A stretch of 5,401 bases of DNA, taken from contig JAQUXV010000211.1 in assembly GCA_028692205.1 (NCBI GenBank), positions 1 to 5,401 on the forward strand, given 5' to 3'. Made by a program: the position numbers and the translations under genes. How positions within the stretch are numbered: the stretch's first letter is position 1; each line of letters opens with the position of its first letter. This DNA comes from Eubacteriales bacterium. Its GTDB lineage: Bacteria; Bacillota_A; Clostridia; Christensenellales; Aristaeellaceae. Below the pieces are notes generated by a model that did no database searches, was not told the origin of the DNA, and was given only the letters and a program-made list of their open reading frames with translations. Below, in pieces: positions 1-5,401 of the stretch.

Positions 1-124
1 CGCAGCCTTTTTTGACGCTTGTCAGCCCCAGCCGGTTGCGCAGCGCATCCAGCAGGCTTTCCCGCTCGTCCACGGGGATGCTGACCTCGCTGCCGTTCAC
101 GGTCATGTTCAGCGTTTTATACAT
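1..124 (-). CDS. xdhC: Xanthine dehydrogenase [2Fe-2S] subunit XdhC, N-terminal fragment (runs off the window)
   Basis: This is the small iron-sulfur subunit of the molybdenum hydroxylase, which passes electrons from the molybdenum centre of XdhA to the FAD of XdhB. Only the first 41 codons are present. The visible protein starts MYKTLNMTVNG, a beta-strand opening typical of plant-type ferredoxin domains, continues through VDERESLLDALRNRLGLTS and reaches KKGC. That Cys is where this family has the first ligand of the CxxxxCGxC-type cluster; the other ligands lie outside the window. The family is usually about 150-170 residues with two [2Fe-2S] domains. The start was chosen because GGGAGG (138-133) lies 8 bases upstream and the ATG overlaps the xdhB stop as ATGTATAA, suggesting translational coupling. 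A second in-frame Met at codon 7 has no comparable binding site. Identity rests on both the fragment and its position after xdhA and xdhB, as in E. coli xdhABC. Confidence 0.88.
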   Translation of the reverse strand, partial: MYKTLNMTVNGSEVSIPVDERESLLDALRNRLGLTSVKKGC

Positions 125-1004
125 CGGTTTCGCCTCCCGCGTTGCGTATTGCCTGTTTTACCGCGCGCTTGCTTAACTCGCTCACCAGCTGCAGGCGGAA
201 CTCCTTGCTGGCACGCCAGCTGGTGCGGGGCTTCACTTCGGTCATCGCGCCCGCGGCAATCCGCTCGAACAGCGCCGCGTTAATCGTCGCGCCTTTCACG
301 GCGGCTTCCGTTTCCACGCAGCGCATGGGGGTCGGCGCGGCTACGCCGTAGGCTAACCGCAGCTCAGCAATGGACTTTTGATCGTCCGAAAGCTTCACCA
401 TGGCCGCGCACCCGAGAGTGGCGATTTCCATGGCGTTGCGCTTACCATATTTTATGTAGCAGCCGCCGAAATCCTCGTAATCCGCTTTGGCAATGTGAAT
501 CGCCACCAGCACCTCGTCGTGCCTGCGTACGGTTTTGCCCGGGCCGGTGTAAAACTCCCGGATGGGTACCCTGCGCGTGCCGTCTTTGCCTGTCAGCTCC
601 AGCGTGGCGTTGAGCGCCCACAGGGAACTGGCGCTGTCGGCGCTGGTAACGCCGTTGCATACGTTGCCGCCGATGGTGCCGATGTTGCGGATTTGCGGCC
701 CGCCCACCTGATCCACCGCATAGGCCAGCATCGGCATGGTTTTCAAAATGATCGGGTCGTTGGCGATGTGGCTGAACGAGGTTGCCGAGCGGATGATGAC
801 CTCGCCGTCGGCGGTCTGCTCCACGCCCTGAAGCGCCTCGATACCGTGGATGCTCACCAGCGAGCATCCGGCCAGCTTGCCTTCCCGAATTTCAATCAGC
901 ACGTCGCTGCCGCCGGAAATGACGACCGCGCGCTCGTCCTCGCTCAGGGCGCGAACCGCGTCCTGCACGTCGGTCGCCTGATAGTATTTTTCGATGTCAT
1001 ACAT
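117..1004 (-). CDS. xdhB: Xanthine dehydrogenase FAD-binding subunit XdhB
   Basis: This is the medium subunit of the three-part xanthine dehydrogenase. It binds FAD and passes electrons to NAD+ or another acceptor in the cytoplasm. The 295-residue length is close to E. coli XdhB (about 292). The N-terminal FAD-binding PCMH-type fold shows VVISGGSDVLIEI (28-39) and QIRNIGTIGGNVCNGVTSAD (104-123), the two dinucleotide-binding loops of the family. The C-terminal CO-dehydrogenase flavoprotein domain includes LRLAYGVAAPTPMRC (215-229) and PRTSWRASKEFRLQL (259-273), which as I recall are close to E. coli XdhB. The start is preceded by a perfect AAGGAGG (1020-1014) and overlaps the xdhA stop by 8 bases (ATGTATGA). 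The 3' end overlaps xdhC by 8 bases. No frameshift or truncation is visible. Coenzyme-A-reductase or CO-dehydrogenase medium subunits are the main alternatives, but the neighbours and the XdhB-specific stretches argue against them. Confidence 0.95.
   Translation of the reverse strand: MYDIEKYYQATDVQDAVRALSEDERAVVISGGSDVLIEIREGKLAGCSLVSIHGIEALQGVEQTADGEVIIRSATSFSHIANDPIILKTMPMLAYAVDQVGGPQIRNIGTIGGNVCNGVTSADSASSLWALNATLELTGKDGTRRVPIREFYTGPGKTVRRHDEVLVAIHIAKADYEDFGGCYIKYGKRNAMEIATLGCAAMVKLSDDQKSIAELRLAYGVAAPTPMRCVETEAAVKGATINAALFERIAAGAMTEVKPRTSWRASKEFRLQLVSELSKRAVKQAIRNAGGETDV
133..138 (-). promoter_or_regulatory. Ribosome binding site of xdhC, inside the end of xdhB
   Basis: GGGAGG lies 8 bases before the xdhC ATG, within the last codons of xdhB. 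It decides between the overlapping ATG at 124 and the later in-frame ATG at codon 7, in favour of the former. Confidence 0.8.
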
Positions 1005-3312
1005 CTTTGCCGACCTCCTTGATCAGTCCGGCTTTCACAAAGCCCTCCACCAGCTTCTGCGGGCTCATGGGCAGGGTGTTGAAATGCACGCCTGTCGCCT
1101 GCAGAATCGCGTTGCGGATGGCGGGGGCCGGGGCAATAGTGGGCGGCTCGCCCAGCGATTTGTTGCCGTAGGGGCCGGAGGGGTCCTCCAGCTCCACAAA
1201 CCCCGTTTCCAGATCGGGCTGATCCATCGCCGTAGGGATTTTGTAATCCAGCAGATTGTCGTTCAGGGGGCGGCCCTTATCGTTGTAGAGCAACTCCTCG
1301 GAGAGGGCGTAGCCCATGCTCATGCTCATGCCGCCCTGCACCTGCCCTTCGGCCAGCTTGGGGTTGATGATGACGCCGCTGTCGTGGATGTTCAGCAGCC
1401 GTTTCACCGTCACCTTGCCGACGGGAATGTCCACCTCCACCTCGGCGAAACCCACGCCGGTGGAAATGGTGTTCTCCTTGCAGTCGATGCTGCACTCGGC
1501 AAAAATACGCTCGGCACGGTCGCGGCTGTACTGGGCTTCCACGGCCAGCTCGCTTATCGCCCAAAGCGGCTCCCGGCTGTCTTTAAGAATGATATTGTCG
1601 TTTTCGATGTCCAGTTCTTCCGCCGGTTTTTCCAGCTTGAAGGCGGCATAGTCCAATATCCGCTTCTTTAACAGTTCTCCGGTTTTTCTGGCCGCCTTTC
1701 CGCTTACATAGGTCTGGCGGGAAGCGTACGCGCCCAGGTCGAACGGCGAAACGTCGGTATCCTGTGTGGATACGATGTGGATGTTCTTTTCGGTGATGCC
1801 CGTGGCCTGCGCGGCCATCTGCGTAAATACGGTGTCCGCGCCCTGCCCGATCTCGGTCGCGCCCATCTGCAGGCTTACAGAACCGTCCTCGTTCAAAAAC
1901 ATGCGGCAGTTGGCCACTTCCAGCGAGATGGGATATACGCCCGTCTTGTAGGTGAACAGCGCCATGCCCACGCCCCGGCGGACATCGCCGGTCTCATGTG
2001 CGTATTCGGCGCGCTTTTTATCCCAATCGAACAGCTTACGGCCTTTCGCAATACACTCCCGGATACCGTTGGTGTAGGCGGTAATGCCGGTGCCGGGGTC
2101 TACATACCCCTCCGGTATTACGTTTTTCAGGCGGAATTCCAGCGGCTCCATCCCCAGTTTCAGGGCCAGGTCCTCCATCAGGCATTCGGTAATAAAGCTG
2201 GCCTGCGGAATGCCGTAGGCGCGCATGGCGCCCGCGGTGGTGTGGTTGGTGTAGATGGTATAGCCGTCGCCCTCGGTCACCTTCTGGTCGTGGTACAGCT
2301 GTTTGAACATGGTGACGGTGTTAGCGCAGATGGAGTGCCCATGCGACGCGTAGCCACCCTGATCGCTGAACGCCTCAATCTTTCGGGCAACCAGCGTGCC
2401 GTCCGGCCGGGCGAGGGCTTTCACCTTCGCGTGGATGGCATGGCGCACACGCGTGCAGGCCGTAGTCTCCTCCCGGGTCAGTTCCATTTTTACCAACCGT
2501 CCGCCCACCTGCTGGCAGAGGAAGGCGTTCAGCGGTTCGTACAGCACGTCCTGCTTATTGCCAAAACCGCCGCCAATGTAGGGCTTGATCACCCGAATCT
2601 GCGCCCACGGCACGCCCAGCGCCTGCCCCACCACGCGGCGCACAATGTGCGGGATCTGCGTGGAGGTGACCACGGTAATGCGGCCGTTTTCCATATACGC
2701 GTAGGATTGGGCGGGCTCCAGATGGCAATGCTGCACCGTCTGGGTGCCGTACTCGCCTTCCAGCTCGATCAGTCCCGGTTCCGCGGCCTTCGCCTCCGCA
2801 TAGGTGCCTTCGCCGATCACATAACCGTTATGGCCGACCAAATTGGTTTCCTTCACGTCCGGGTGCAGGGGGATCGCATCCGGCGCCATGGCCGCCTCGG
2901 TGCTCAATATCGGCGGATATTCCTCGTATTCCACTTTCACAAGGCGCGCGGCGCGGCTGGCGGCCACGTCGTCCACGGCTACCACGGCGGCGATATCATC
3001 GCCGTATACGCGCACACGTTGATTCAGAATCTTACGGTCGTACACGTCTCCCTTGGTCCTGTCCAGCACATAGGGGTGCCCGGCTGTGGCGAACTGAATG
3101 TCCGGCACGTCAAAACAGGTTACGATTTTCACAACGCCCTTCACCTTCAGCGCTTCGCTCAGGTCAAAGGACAGTACTTTGCCGTTTGCGATGGTGCTGC
3201 GCACCACTTTCGCAACCAGCGCGCCGTTAGGCATCAGGTCGGCGGTGTATTTCGCCGCGCCCGTTACCTTATCGTACGCATCCACACGCTTGATGCTTTC
3301 CCTCACGCCCAT
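997..3312 (-). CDS. xdhA: Xanthine dehydrogenase molybdenum-binding subunit XdhA
   Basis: This is the large catalytic subunit, carrying the molybdopterin cofactor that hydroxylates hypoxanthine or xanthine. At 771 residues it is slightly longer than E. coli XdhA (752). The N-terminal a/b hammerhead domain runs from about residue 15 to 130 (RVDAYDKVTGAAKYTADL near its start), followed by the molybdopterin-binding domains. Visible motifs are STQIPHIVRRVVGQALGVP (217-235, Q219 at the cofactor-contact Gln), GGGFGNKQD (247-255), AGAMRAYGIPQ (360-370), GATEIGQGADTVF (484-496) and SLGEPP (719-724). E722 matches the catalytic Glu of bovine xanthine oxidase (E1261). By remembered alignment, Q254 replaces bovine E802 and N331 falls at or near R880, so purine orientation may differ; E. 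coli XdhA also has Gln in GGGFGNKQ. Translation starts after a perfect AAGGAGG that overlaps the guaD stop codon. Family membership is secure; the exact substrate is inferred from guaD. Confidence 0.94.
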   Translation of the reverse strand: MGVRESIKRVDAYDKVTGAAKYTADLMPNGALVAKVVRSTIANGKVLSFDLSEALKVKGVVKIVTCFDVPDIQFATAGHPYVLDRTKGDVYDRKILNQRVRVYGDDIAAVVAVDDVAASRAARLVKVEYEEYPPILSTEAAMAPDAIPLHPDVKETNLVGHNGYVIGEGTYAEAKAAEPGLIELEGEYGTQTVQHCHLEPAQSYAYMENGRITVVTSTQIPHIVRRVVGQALGVPWAQIRVIKPYIGGGFGNKQDVLYEPLNAFLCQQVGGRLVKMELTREETTACTRVRHAIHAKVKALARPDGTLVARKIEAFSDQGGYASHGHSICANTVTMFKQLYHDQKVTEGDGYTIYTNHTTAGAMRAYGIPQASFITECLMEDLALKLGMEPLEFRLKNVIPEGYVDPGTGITAYTNGIRECIAKGRKLFDWDKKRAEYAHETGDVRRGVGMALFTYKTGVYPISLEVANCRMFLNEDGSVSLQMGATEIGQGADTVFTQMAAQATGITEKNIHIVSTQDTDVSPFDLGAYASRQTYVSGKAARKTGELLKKRILDYAAFKLEKPAEELDIENDNIILKDSREPLWAISELAVEAQYSRDRAERIFAECSIDCKENTISTGVGFAEVEVDIPVGKVTVKRLLNIHDSGVIINPKLAEGQVQGGMSMSMGYALSEELLYNDKGRPLNDNLLDYKIPTAMDQPDLETGFVELEDPSGPYGNKSLGEPPTIAPAPAIRNAILQATGVHFNTLPMSPQKLVEGFVKAGLIKEVGKDV
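1014..1020 (-). promoter_or_regulatory. Ribosome binding site of xdhB, inside the end of xdhA
   Basis: AAGGAGG lies within the last codons of xdhA, 9 bases before the xdhB ATG. With the ATGTATGA overlap of stop and start it supports coupled translation of the molybdenum and FAD subunits. Confidence 0.9.
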
Positions 3313-3321
3313 GAAGGGTTT

Positions 3322-3328
3322 CCTCCTT
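3322..3328 (-). promoter_or_regulatory. Ribosome binding site of xdhA, overlapping the guaD stop
   Basis: AAGGAGG, fully complementary to the 16S rRNA tail, sits 9 bases before the xdhA ATG. Its first base is the last base of the guaD TAA codon. It fixes the xdhA start at 3312 and suggests that ribosomes finishing guaD reinitiate at xdhA. Confidence 0.9.
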
Positions 3329-4602
3329 TATCGTTTCCCTGCGGTGTTCAATATCGGTTCTCCGGCAACGTATTTCTGCACCAGCTTACAATCGCCGGAA
3401 AGGTACATGGCGCGTTCCACGCGCTCTTTAACCGTTAACTCCTGCGGGTGTGGCAGGCCGGAATCGTCCAGCACGACGGCGTCGAATTCGTAGCCCGCCT
3501 CGAAGCTCCCCACCTTGCCGAAGAACGCTCCGCCGCCTTTGGTGCCCATGTAGAAGGCTTCGGCAAGCGTAAGCGCTTTATCCTGCTGGTTCAGCAGCCG
3601 CCAGTAAAGTTTACTCACTTGAACGGCGTCGGTTACCGCCCGCATCAGGTCGATGGTCTGGCCTCCGGCAACATCCGTGCCCAGCCCCACCTTCACGCCC
3701 GCGTTCATCAGCCTTCGCACCGGCGCGATGCCGGAGCGGATATTCATGTTGCTGGCCGGGCAGTGCGCCACGGTTACGCCGCGTTCGGCCAGCAGTTTCA
3801 TTTCATCGTCTTCAGGGTATACCACGTGCGCCATTACCGTACGGGGCGAAAGCATCCCGAAACGGTCGTACGCGTCGGCGTAGCTCTTCGCTTCCGGACA
3901 AAGCTCCCTCACCCATTCGATCTCCGAGCGGTTTTCGGAAAGATGGCTCTGCAGCGGCGCACCGTAGCGCTTCGCCAGCGCCGAGAGCTTTTCCATCAAG
4001 CCATTCGTACAGGAAGGGATGAACCTCGGAGTCACCATAGGTTTCACCCTTGTAAACCGGCGGCTGGCTTCGGCCAGCCAGTTTTCACAGTCGCCAGCCG
4101 CCTGTTCGCATTCGCACAGCGATTCCGGCGCGTTGCGGTCCATGCTCACCTTGCCTACGTATCCGCGCAGGCCGGCGGCCTCCAGTTTTTCCATCAGCAT
4201 CAGCGTTGCGGGCGCGTGTACCGTGGCAAAACAGCAAAACCGCGTGGTGACGCTTTTCCGCATCGCGTCCACAAACAGGTCGTACGCCCTTTCGGCATAG
4301 GCCATATCCGCATACTTGCTTTCTTCGGGAAAGGCCCGTTCGTTCAGCCATTCAATCAGTTCCAAATCCATACCCAGTCCGCGGTAGGCAAACTGCGGGG
4401 CATGGAGATGCAAATCGGTAAAACCGGGTAAAATCAGCGCGTCGCCGTAATCCGCCAACGGCAGACCGGCGTATTGCTGCGGGAGTTCGCTAAAAACACC
4501 TGCGCACACACCGTCCGCAAATACTAAATACCCGTTTGGGAGCGTCGTTAAACATGACGGGCAATTGCTGTAACACAAATTGCCTTTTACTACGAAGTTC
4601 AT
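3328..4602 (-). CDS. guaD: Guanine deaminase (amidohydrolase family)
   Basis: This zinc enzyme hydrolyses guanine to xanthine and ammonia in the cytoplasm. At 424 residues it is near the usual 430-455. The metal site is complete: HLH at 65-67, H220 in LQSHLSEN with catalytic E223, H259 in VMAH, and D310 in GLGTDVAGG (306-314). Guanine-deaminase hallmarks are HAPQFAYRGLGMDLELIEWL (67-86; Q70 and R74), FATVHA (125-130), VKPMVTPRF (186-194, with R193 at the position of the guanine-contacting Arg of the human enzyme) and HCPASN (280-285). These stretches match human GDA closely, which separates it from SsnA, TrzA/AtzA and cytosine deaminase relatives. The N-terminus has an unusual CysX3CysX2Cys cluster (10, 14, 17). 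The start is supported by GAGGA (4613-4609) and by a promoter about 45 bases upstream. It is the first gene of the guaD-xdhABC operon and supplies xanthine to the next enzyme. Confidence 0.95.
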   Translation of the reverse strand: MNFVVKGNLCYSNCPSCLTTLPNGYLVFADGVCAGVFSELPQQYAGLPLADYGDALILPGFTDLHLHAPQFAYRGLGMDLELIEWLNERAFPEESKYADMAYAERAYDLFVDAMRKSVTTRFCCFATVHAPATLMLMEKLEAAGLRGYVGKVSMDRNAPESLCECEQAAGDCENWLAEASRRFTRVKPMVTPRFIPSCTNGLMEKLSALAKRYGAPLQSHLSENRSEIEWVRELCPEAKSYADAYDRFGMLSPRTVMAHVVYPEDDEMKLLAERGVTVAHCPASNMNIRSGIAPVRRLMNAGVKVGLGTDVAGGQTIDLMRAVTDAVQVSKLYWRLLNQQDKALTLAEAFYMGTKGGGAFFGKVGSFEAGYEFDAVVLDDSGLPHPQELTVKERVERAMYLSGDCKLVQKYVAGEPILNTAGKR

Positions 4603-4608
4603 CGATTA

Positions 4609-4613
4609 TCCTC
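4609..4613 (-). promoter_or_regulatory. Ribosome binding site of guaD
   Basis: GAGGA on the minus strand lies 6 bases before the guaD ATG. It is shorter than the sites used by the xdh genes, but the spacing is good and it supports the start at 4602. Confidence 0.7.
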
Positions 4614-4646
4614 GCTCTTCCGCAAAAGCCTATGCTCCTGCGCTTT

Positions 4647-4675
4647 ATTATAAGGCCCCCGCAGAGGGATGTCAA
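4647..4675 (-). promoter_or_regulatory. Consensus sigma-70/sigma-A promoter of the guaD-xdhABC operon
   Basis: On the minus strand TTGACA (4675-4670) is followed by exactly 17 bases and then TATAAT (4652-4647), an exact match to the housekeeping promoter consensus at both hexamers with optimal spacing. Transcription should start near 4641-4639, giving a leader of about 38 bases before the guaD ATG. That leader is too short for a purine riboswitch. Control, if any, would more likely come from a DNA-binding repressor or activator, but no clear operator is visible. Confidence 0.88.
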
Positions 4676-4680
4676 ATGCC

Positions 4681-4723
4681 AAAAAGCAAGGGCGCAAGCC
4701 GCTTTCACGGCACGCGCCCTTGC
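4681..4723 (-). terminator. Rho-independent terminator between the liv genes and guaD
   Basis: Perfect 10-bp arms GCAAGGGCGC (4723-4714 and 4695-4686, read as an inverted repeat) enclose an 18-base interior that can itself form a 4-bp GCCG/CGGC inner stem (4698-4701 with 4708-4711). On the minus strand the stem is followed immediately by five T (4685-4681). It should stop transcripts arriving from livF just before the guaD promoter. There is no T-run on the other side, so it works in the minus direction only. Confidence 0.88.
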
Positions 4724-4740
4724 GTGTTCAGACCATTGTT

Positions 4741-4762
4741 CGCCCCCGCTGTGCAGGGGGCG
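4741..4762. repeat. 7-bp GC-only hairpin CGCCCCC/GGGGGCG
   Basis: CGCCCCC (4741-4747) and GGGGGCG (4756-4762) enclose an 8-base loop, giving a very stable short stem. There is no T-run on either side. It stands 17 bases before the guaD-proximal terminator and could pause RNA polymerase or protect the 3' end of the upstream mRNA; the role is unknown. Confidence 0.65.
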
Positions 4763-4843
4763 TTGCGTTATCCTCCGTCGAAGATATCGCCCGGAGTGGT
4801 TTGAACGTTAATCTCATCGGAAGGCGCTTCACAACCCGGTTTC

Positions 4844-4866
4844 AAGCCGCCTGGCAAGCGCGGCTT
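4844..4866. repeat. 7-bp inverted repeat AAGCCGC/GCGGCTT
   Basis: Arms AAGCCGC (4844-4850) and GCGGCTT (4860-4866) flank a 9-base loop. Only three T follow on the plus strand and none on the minus strand, so termination would be weak. It lies 6 bases from the 11-bp dyad and may belong to the same structured element. Confidence 0.6.
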
Positions 4867-4872
4867 TACACG

Positions 4873-4910
4873 CGCGCCTCCCGGCCCGTTGCAGCGGTTC
4901 GGGAGGCGCG
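4873..4910. repeat. Perfect 11-bp inverted repeat
   Basis: CGCGCCTCCCG (4873-4883) and CGGGAGGCGCG (4900-4910) are exact reverse complements around a 16-base loop, which itself holds CCG/CGG ends. This is the strongest dyad in the window after the guaD terminator. No T-run follows it on either strand, so it does not look like a rho-independent terminator. A repeat-element core or a structured RNA stem is possible. Confidence 0.75.
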
Positions 4911-5035
4911 GCTACGATCACGTTTCAGTTGCCGGTACGTATTCGGACGGTACACGTTTGGGAGGCTGAAAAGCCCAGTTTAACAGGACTTTGCAGTTGC
5001 CCCGCTGCGCCGACGTCTGCGGAAAACGCCTTCTT

Positions 5036-5049
5036 CCCGCCCTTGCGGG
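5036..5049 (-). terminator. Weak hairpin just after livF, possible poor terminator
   Basis: On the minus strand CCCGC and GCGGG (5049-5045 and 5040-5036) pair around a four-base AAGG loop, five bases past the livF stop. The nearest T-run is four bases and begins about ten bases further on, after GAAG and AGGCG, so efficient termination here is doubtful. It may be only a 3'-end stabilising stem. Confidence 0.3.
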
Positions 5050-5054
5050 GTGCC

Positions 5055-5401
5055 TTACTGTTTGCTTTTATGGCCCAGATAGGCTTCCCGCACGCTCTGG
5101 TTGTTCAGCAGCGCCTCGCCCGTATCCTGCATGGTGATGTTGCCGGTTTGCAGCACATAACCGTAGTGCGCCGCATGCAGCGCGGCGTTGGCGTTCTGTT
5201 CGATCAGCAGGATGGTGATCCCCTGCTCGCTCAGCTGCCGGATGATGCCGAAAATGTCCTTCACCACCAGCGGCGCAAGCCCCAGCGAGGGTTCGTCCAT
5301 CATCAGCAGCTTCGGGCGGGCCATCAGGGCGCGGCCCACGGCCAGCATCTGCTGTTCGCCGCCGGACAGCGTGCCCGCCAGCTGCCACGAGCGTTCCTTC
5401 A
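5055..5401 (-). CDS. livF: Branched-chain amino-acid type ABC transporter ATP-binding protein LivF, C-terminal 114 residues
   Basis: This is one of the two cytoplasmic ATPases of a high-affinity LivFGHMJ-type importer. The 5' part, including Walker A, is outside the window. The fragment shows the signature TLSGGEQQMLAVGRALM, Walker B LLMMDEPS, the D-loop SLGLAP, and LLIEQNAN, where Gln stands at the switch-His position, as is normal for LivF and LivG. The C-terminal VLQTGNITMQDTGEALLNN...VREAYLG is the characteristic LivF ending. The urea-transporter paralogue UrtE was considered, but it typically has LSGGQQQQLAIARAL and EPTEGIQP, so LivF fits better. The ligand cannot be read from the ATPase and need not be an amino acid. 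livF is normally the last or second-last gene of its operon. Here it is followed by about 330 bases and then a terminator, so the transporter appears to be a separate unit from guaD. Confidence 0.93.
   Translation of the reverse strand, partial: KERSWQLAGTLSGGEQQMLAVGRALMARPKLLMMDEPSLGLAPLVVKDIFGIIRQLSEQGITILLIEQNANAALHAAHYGYVLQTGNITMQDTGEALLNNQSVREAYLGHKSKQ

Larger units (their letters stand above)
4768..4911 (-). other. Start-less open stretch of 47 codons ending in TAA; doubtful gene remnant
   Basis: Between an in-frame TAG (4914-4912) and the TAA at 4770-4768 this frame is open. Its last part reads KPGCEAPSDEINVQTTPGD followed by IFDGG and stop, a composition more protein-like than the Arg-rich opposite strand. 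There is no ATG and no well-placed ribosome binding site; TTG codons are the only candidate starts. The first half overlaps the strong inverted repeats. It could be the tail of a decayed gene or a chance frame in a repeat element. I do not recognise it. Confidence 0.15.
4724..5054. other. Hairpin-rich intergenic region between livF and the guaD terminator, no confident gene
   Basis: About 330 bases separate the livF stop from the terminator. No gene with both a start and a ribosome binding site is supported on either strand. The stretch contains several GC-rich inverted repeats (listed separately), a short GGCT-GAAA-AGCC hairpin near 4963-4974, and short direct repeats: CACGTTT at 4919-4925 and 4953-4959, and GGGAGGC at 4901-4907 and 4960-4966. 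It would form the 3' untranslated part of the livF transcript if no earlier terminator acts. A dispersed intergenic repeat or a structured RNA are both possible; neither can be shown from one copy. Confidence 0.55.

Noticed and set aside
378..1022. A 214-codon open frame on the plus strand opposite xdhB
   Set aside because: Same reason: antisense shadow of a conserved gene, no family features and no binding site that stands out.
1777..3438. A 553-codon open frame on the plus strand opposite xdhA
   Set aside because: It is antisense to a gene with clear conserved motifs, has no convincing binding site, and its His/Gly/Arg/Ala-rich translation is what the mirror of GC-rich codon usage produces.
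3448..4431. A 327-codon open frame on the plus strand opposite guaD
   Set aside because: Its translation is rich in Arg, His, Phe and Gln with no recognisable domain, and it is fully antisense to a well-supported guanine deaminase.
4603..4640. Possible purine or xanthine riboswitch before guaD
   Set aside because: The promoter leaves only about 38 bases of leader, too short for known purine or xanthine aptamers, and no aptamer core is visible.
4873..4910. The 11-bp inverted repeat as a second rho-independent terminator
   Set aside because: No T-run follows the stem on either strand; the flanking bases are mixed sequence.
4669..4983. A 104-codon plus-strand open frame across the intergenic region
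   Set aside because: It begins within the guaD promoter (-35 box), runs through the terminator and all the inverted repeats, and is strongly Arg-rich; no binding site supports its start.
4724..5054. CRISPR array, tRNA or insertion sequence in the intergenic region
   Set aside because: There are no regularly spaced repeats, no tRNA cloverleaf core that I can recognise, and no transposase frame or terminal inverted repeats with target-site duplication.
5055..5401. Urea transporter ATPase UrtE, which would fit purine nitrogen catabolism
   Set aside because: The fragment has LSGGEQQMLAVGRALM and EPSLGLAP with a LivF-type C-terminus, not the LSGGQQQQLAIARAL and EPTEGIQP pattern usual for UrtE.

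Overview
The window looks like chromosomal DNA from a GC-rich member of the Clostridia or a related Firmicutes lineage (inference). The basis is strong AAGGAGG-type ribosome binding sites, one exact-consensus sigma-A promoter, tightly packed genes, and a guanine deaminase that resembles clostridial and mammalian GuaD. GC content looks well above 50% by eye but was not counted. All genes lie on the minus strand, so transcription runs from high to low coordinates.

Reading in that direction, the window opens with the last 114 codons of livF (5401-5055), an ATPase of a branched-chain amino-acid type ABC transporter. About 450 bp without a confident gene follows (5054-4603). It contains several strong hairpins, a good rho-independent terminator (4723-4681) and, 5 bp beyond the terminator's T-run, a consensus promoter (TTGACA, 17 bp, TATAAT; 4675-4647). 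From there runs one compact operon: guaD (4602-3328), xdhA (3312-997), xdhB (1004-117) and xdhC (124 to the window edge). Gaps and overlaps are 15 bp, an 8-bp overlap and another 8-bp overlap.

The operon encodes two consecutive purine-catabolic steps. Guanine deaminase makes xanthine from guanine. A three-subunit molybdenum hydroxylase (XdhA molybdopterin subunit, XdhB FAD subunit, XdhC [2Fe-2S] subunit) then hydroxylates xanthine or hypoxanthine, or in an anaerobe may run in reverse. The xdhA-xdhB-xdhC order matches E. coli xdhABC. The terminator and promoter make it a transcription unit separate from the liv genes.

No exotic new system is evident. The points most worth a second look are the hairpin-rich stretch between livF and guaD, which may be a dispersed repeat; the tightly packed terminator-promoter junction; the XdhA residues that differ from classical xanthine oxidase at purine-contacting positions; and an unusual Cys cluster at the GuaD N-terminus.
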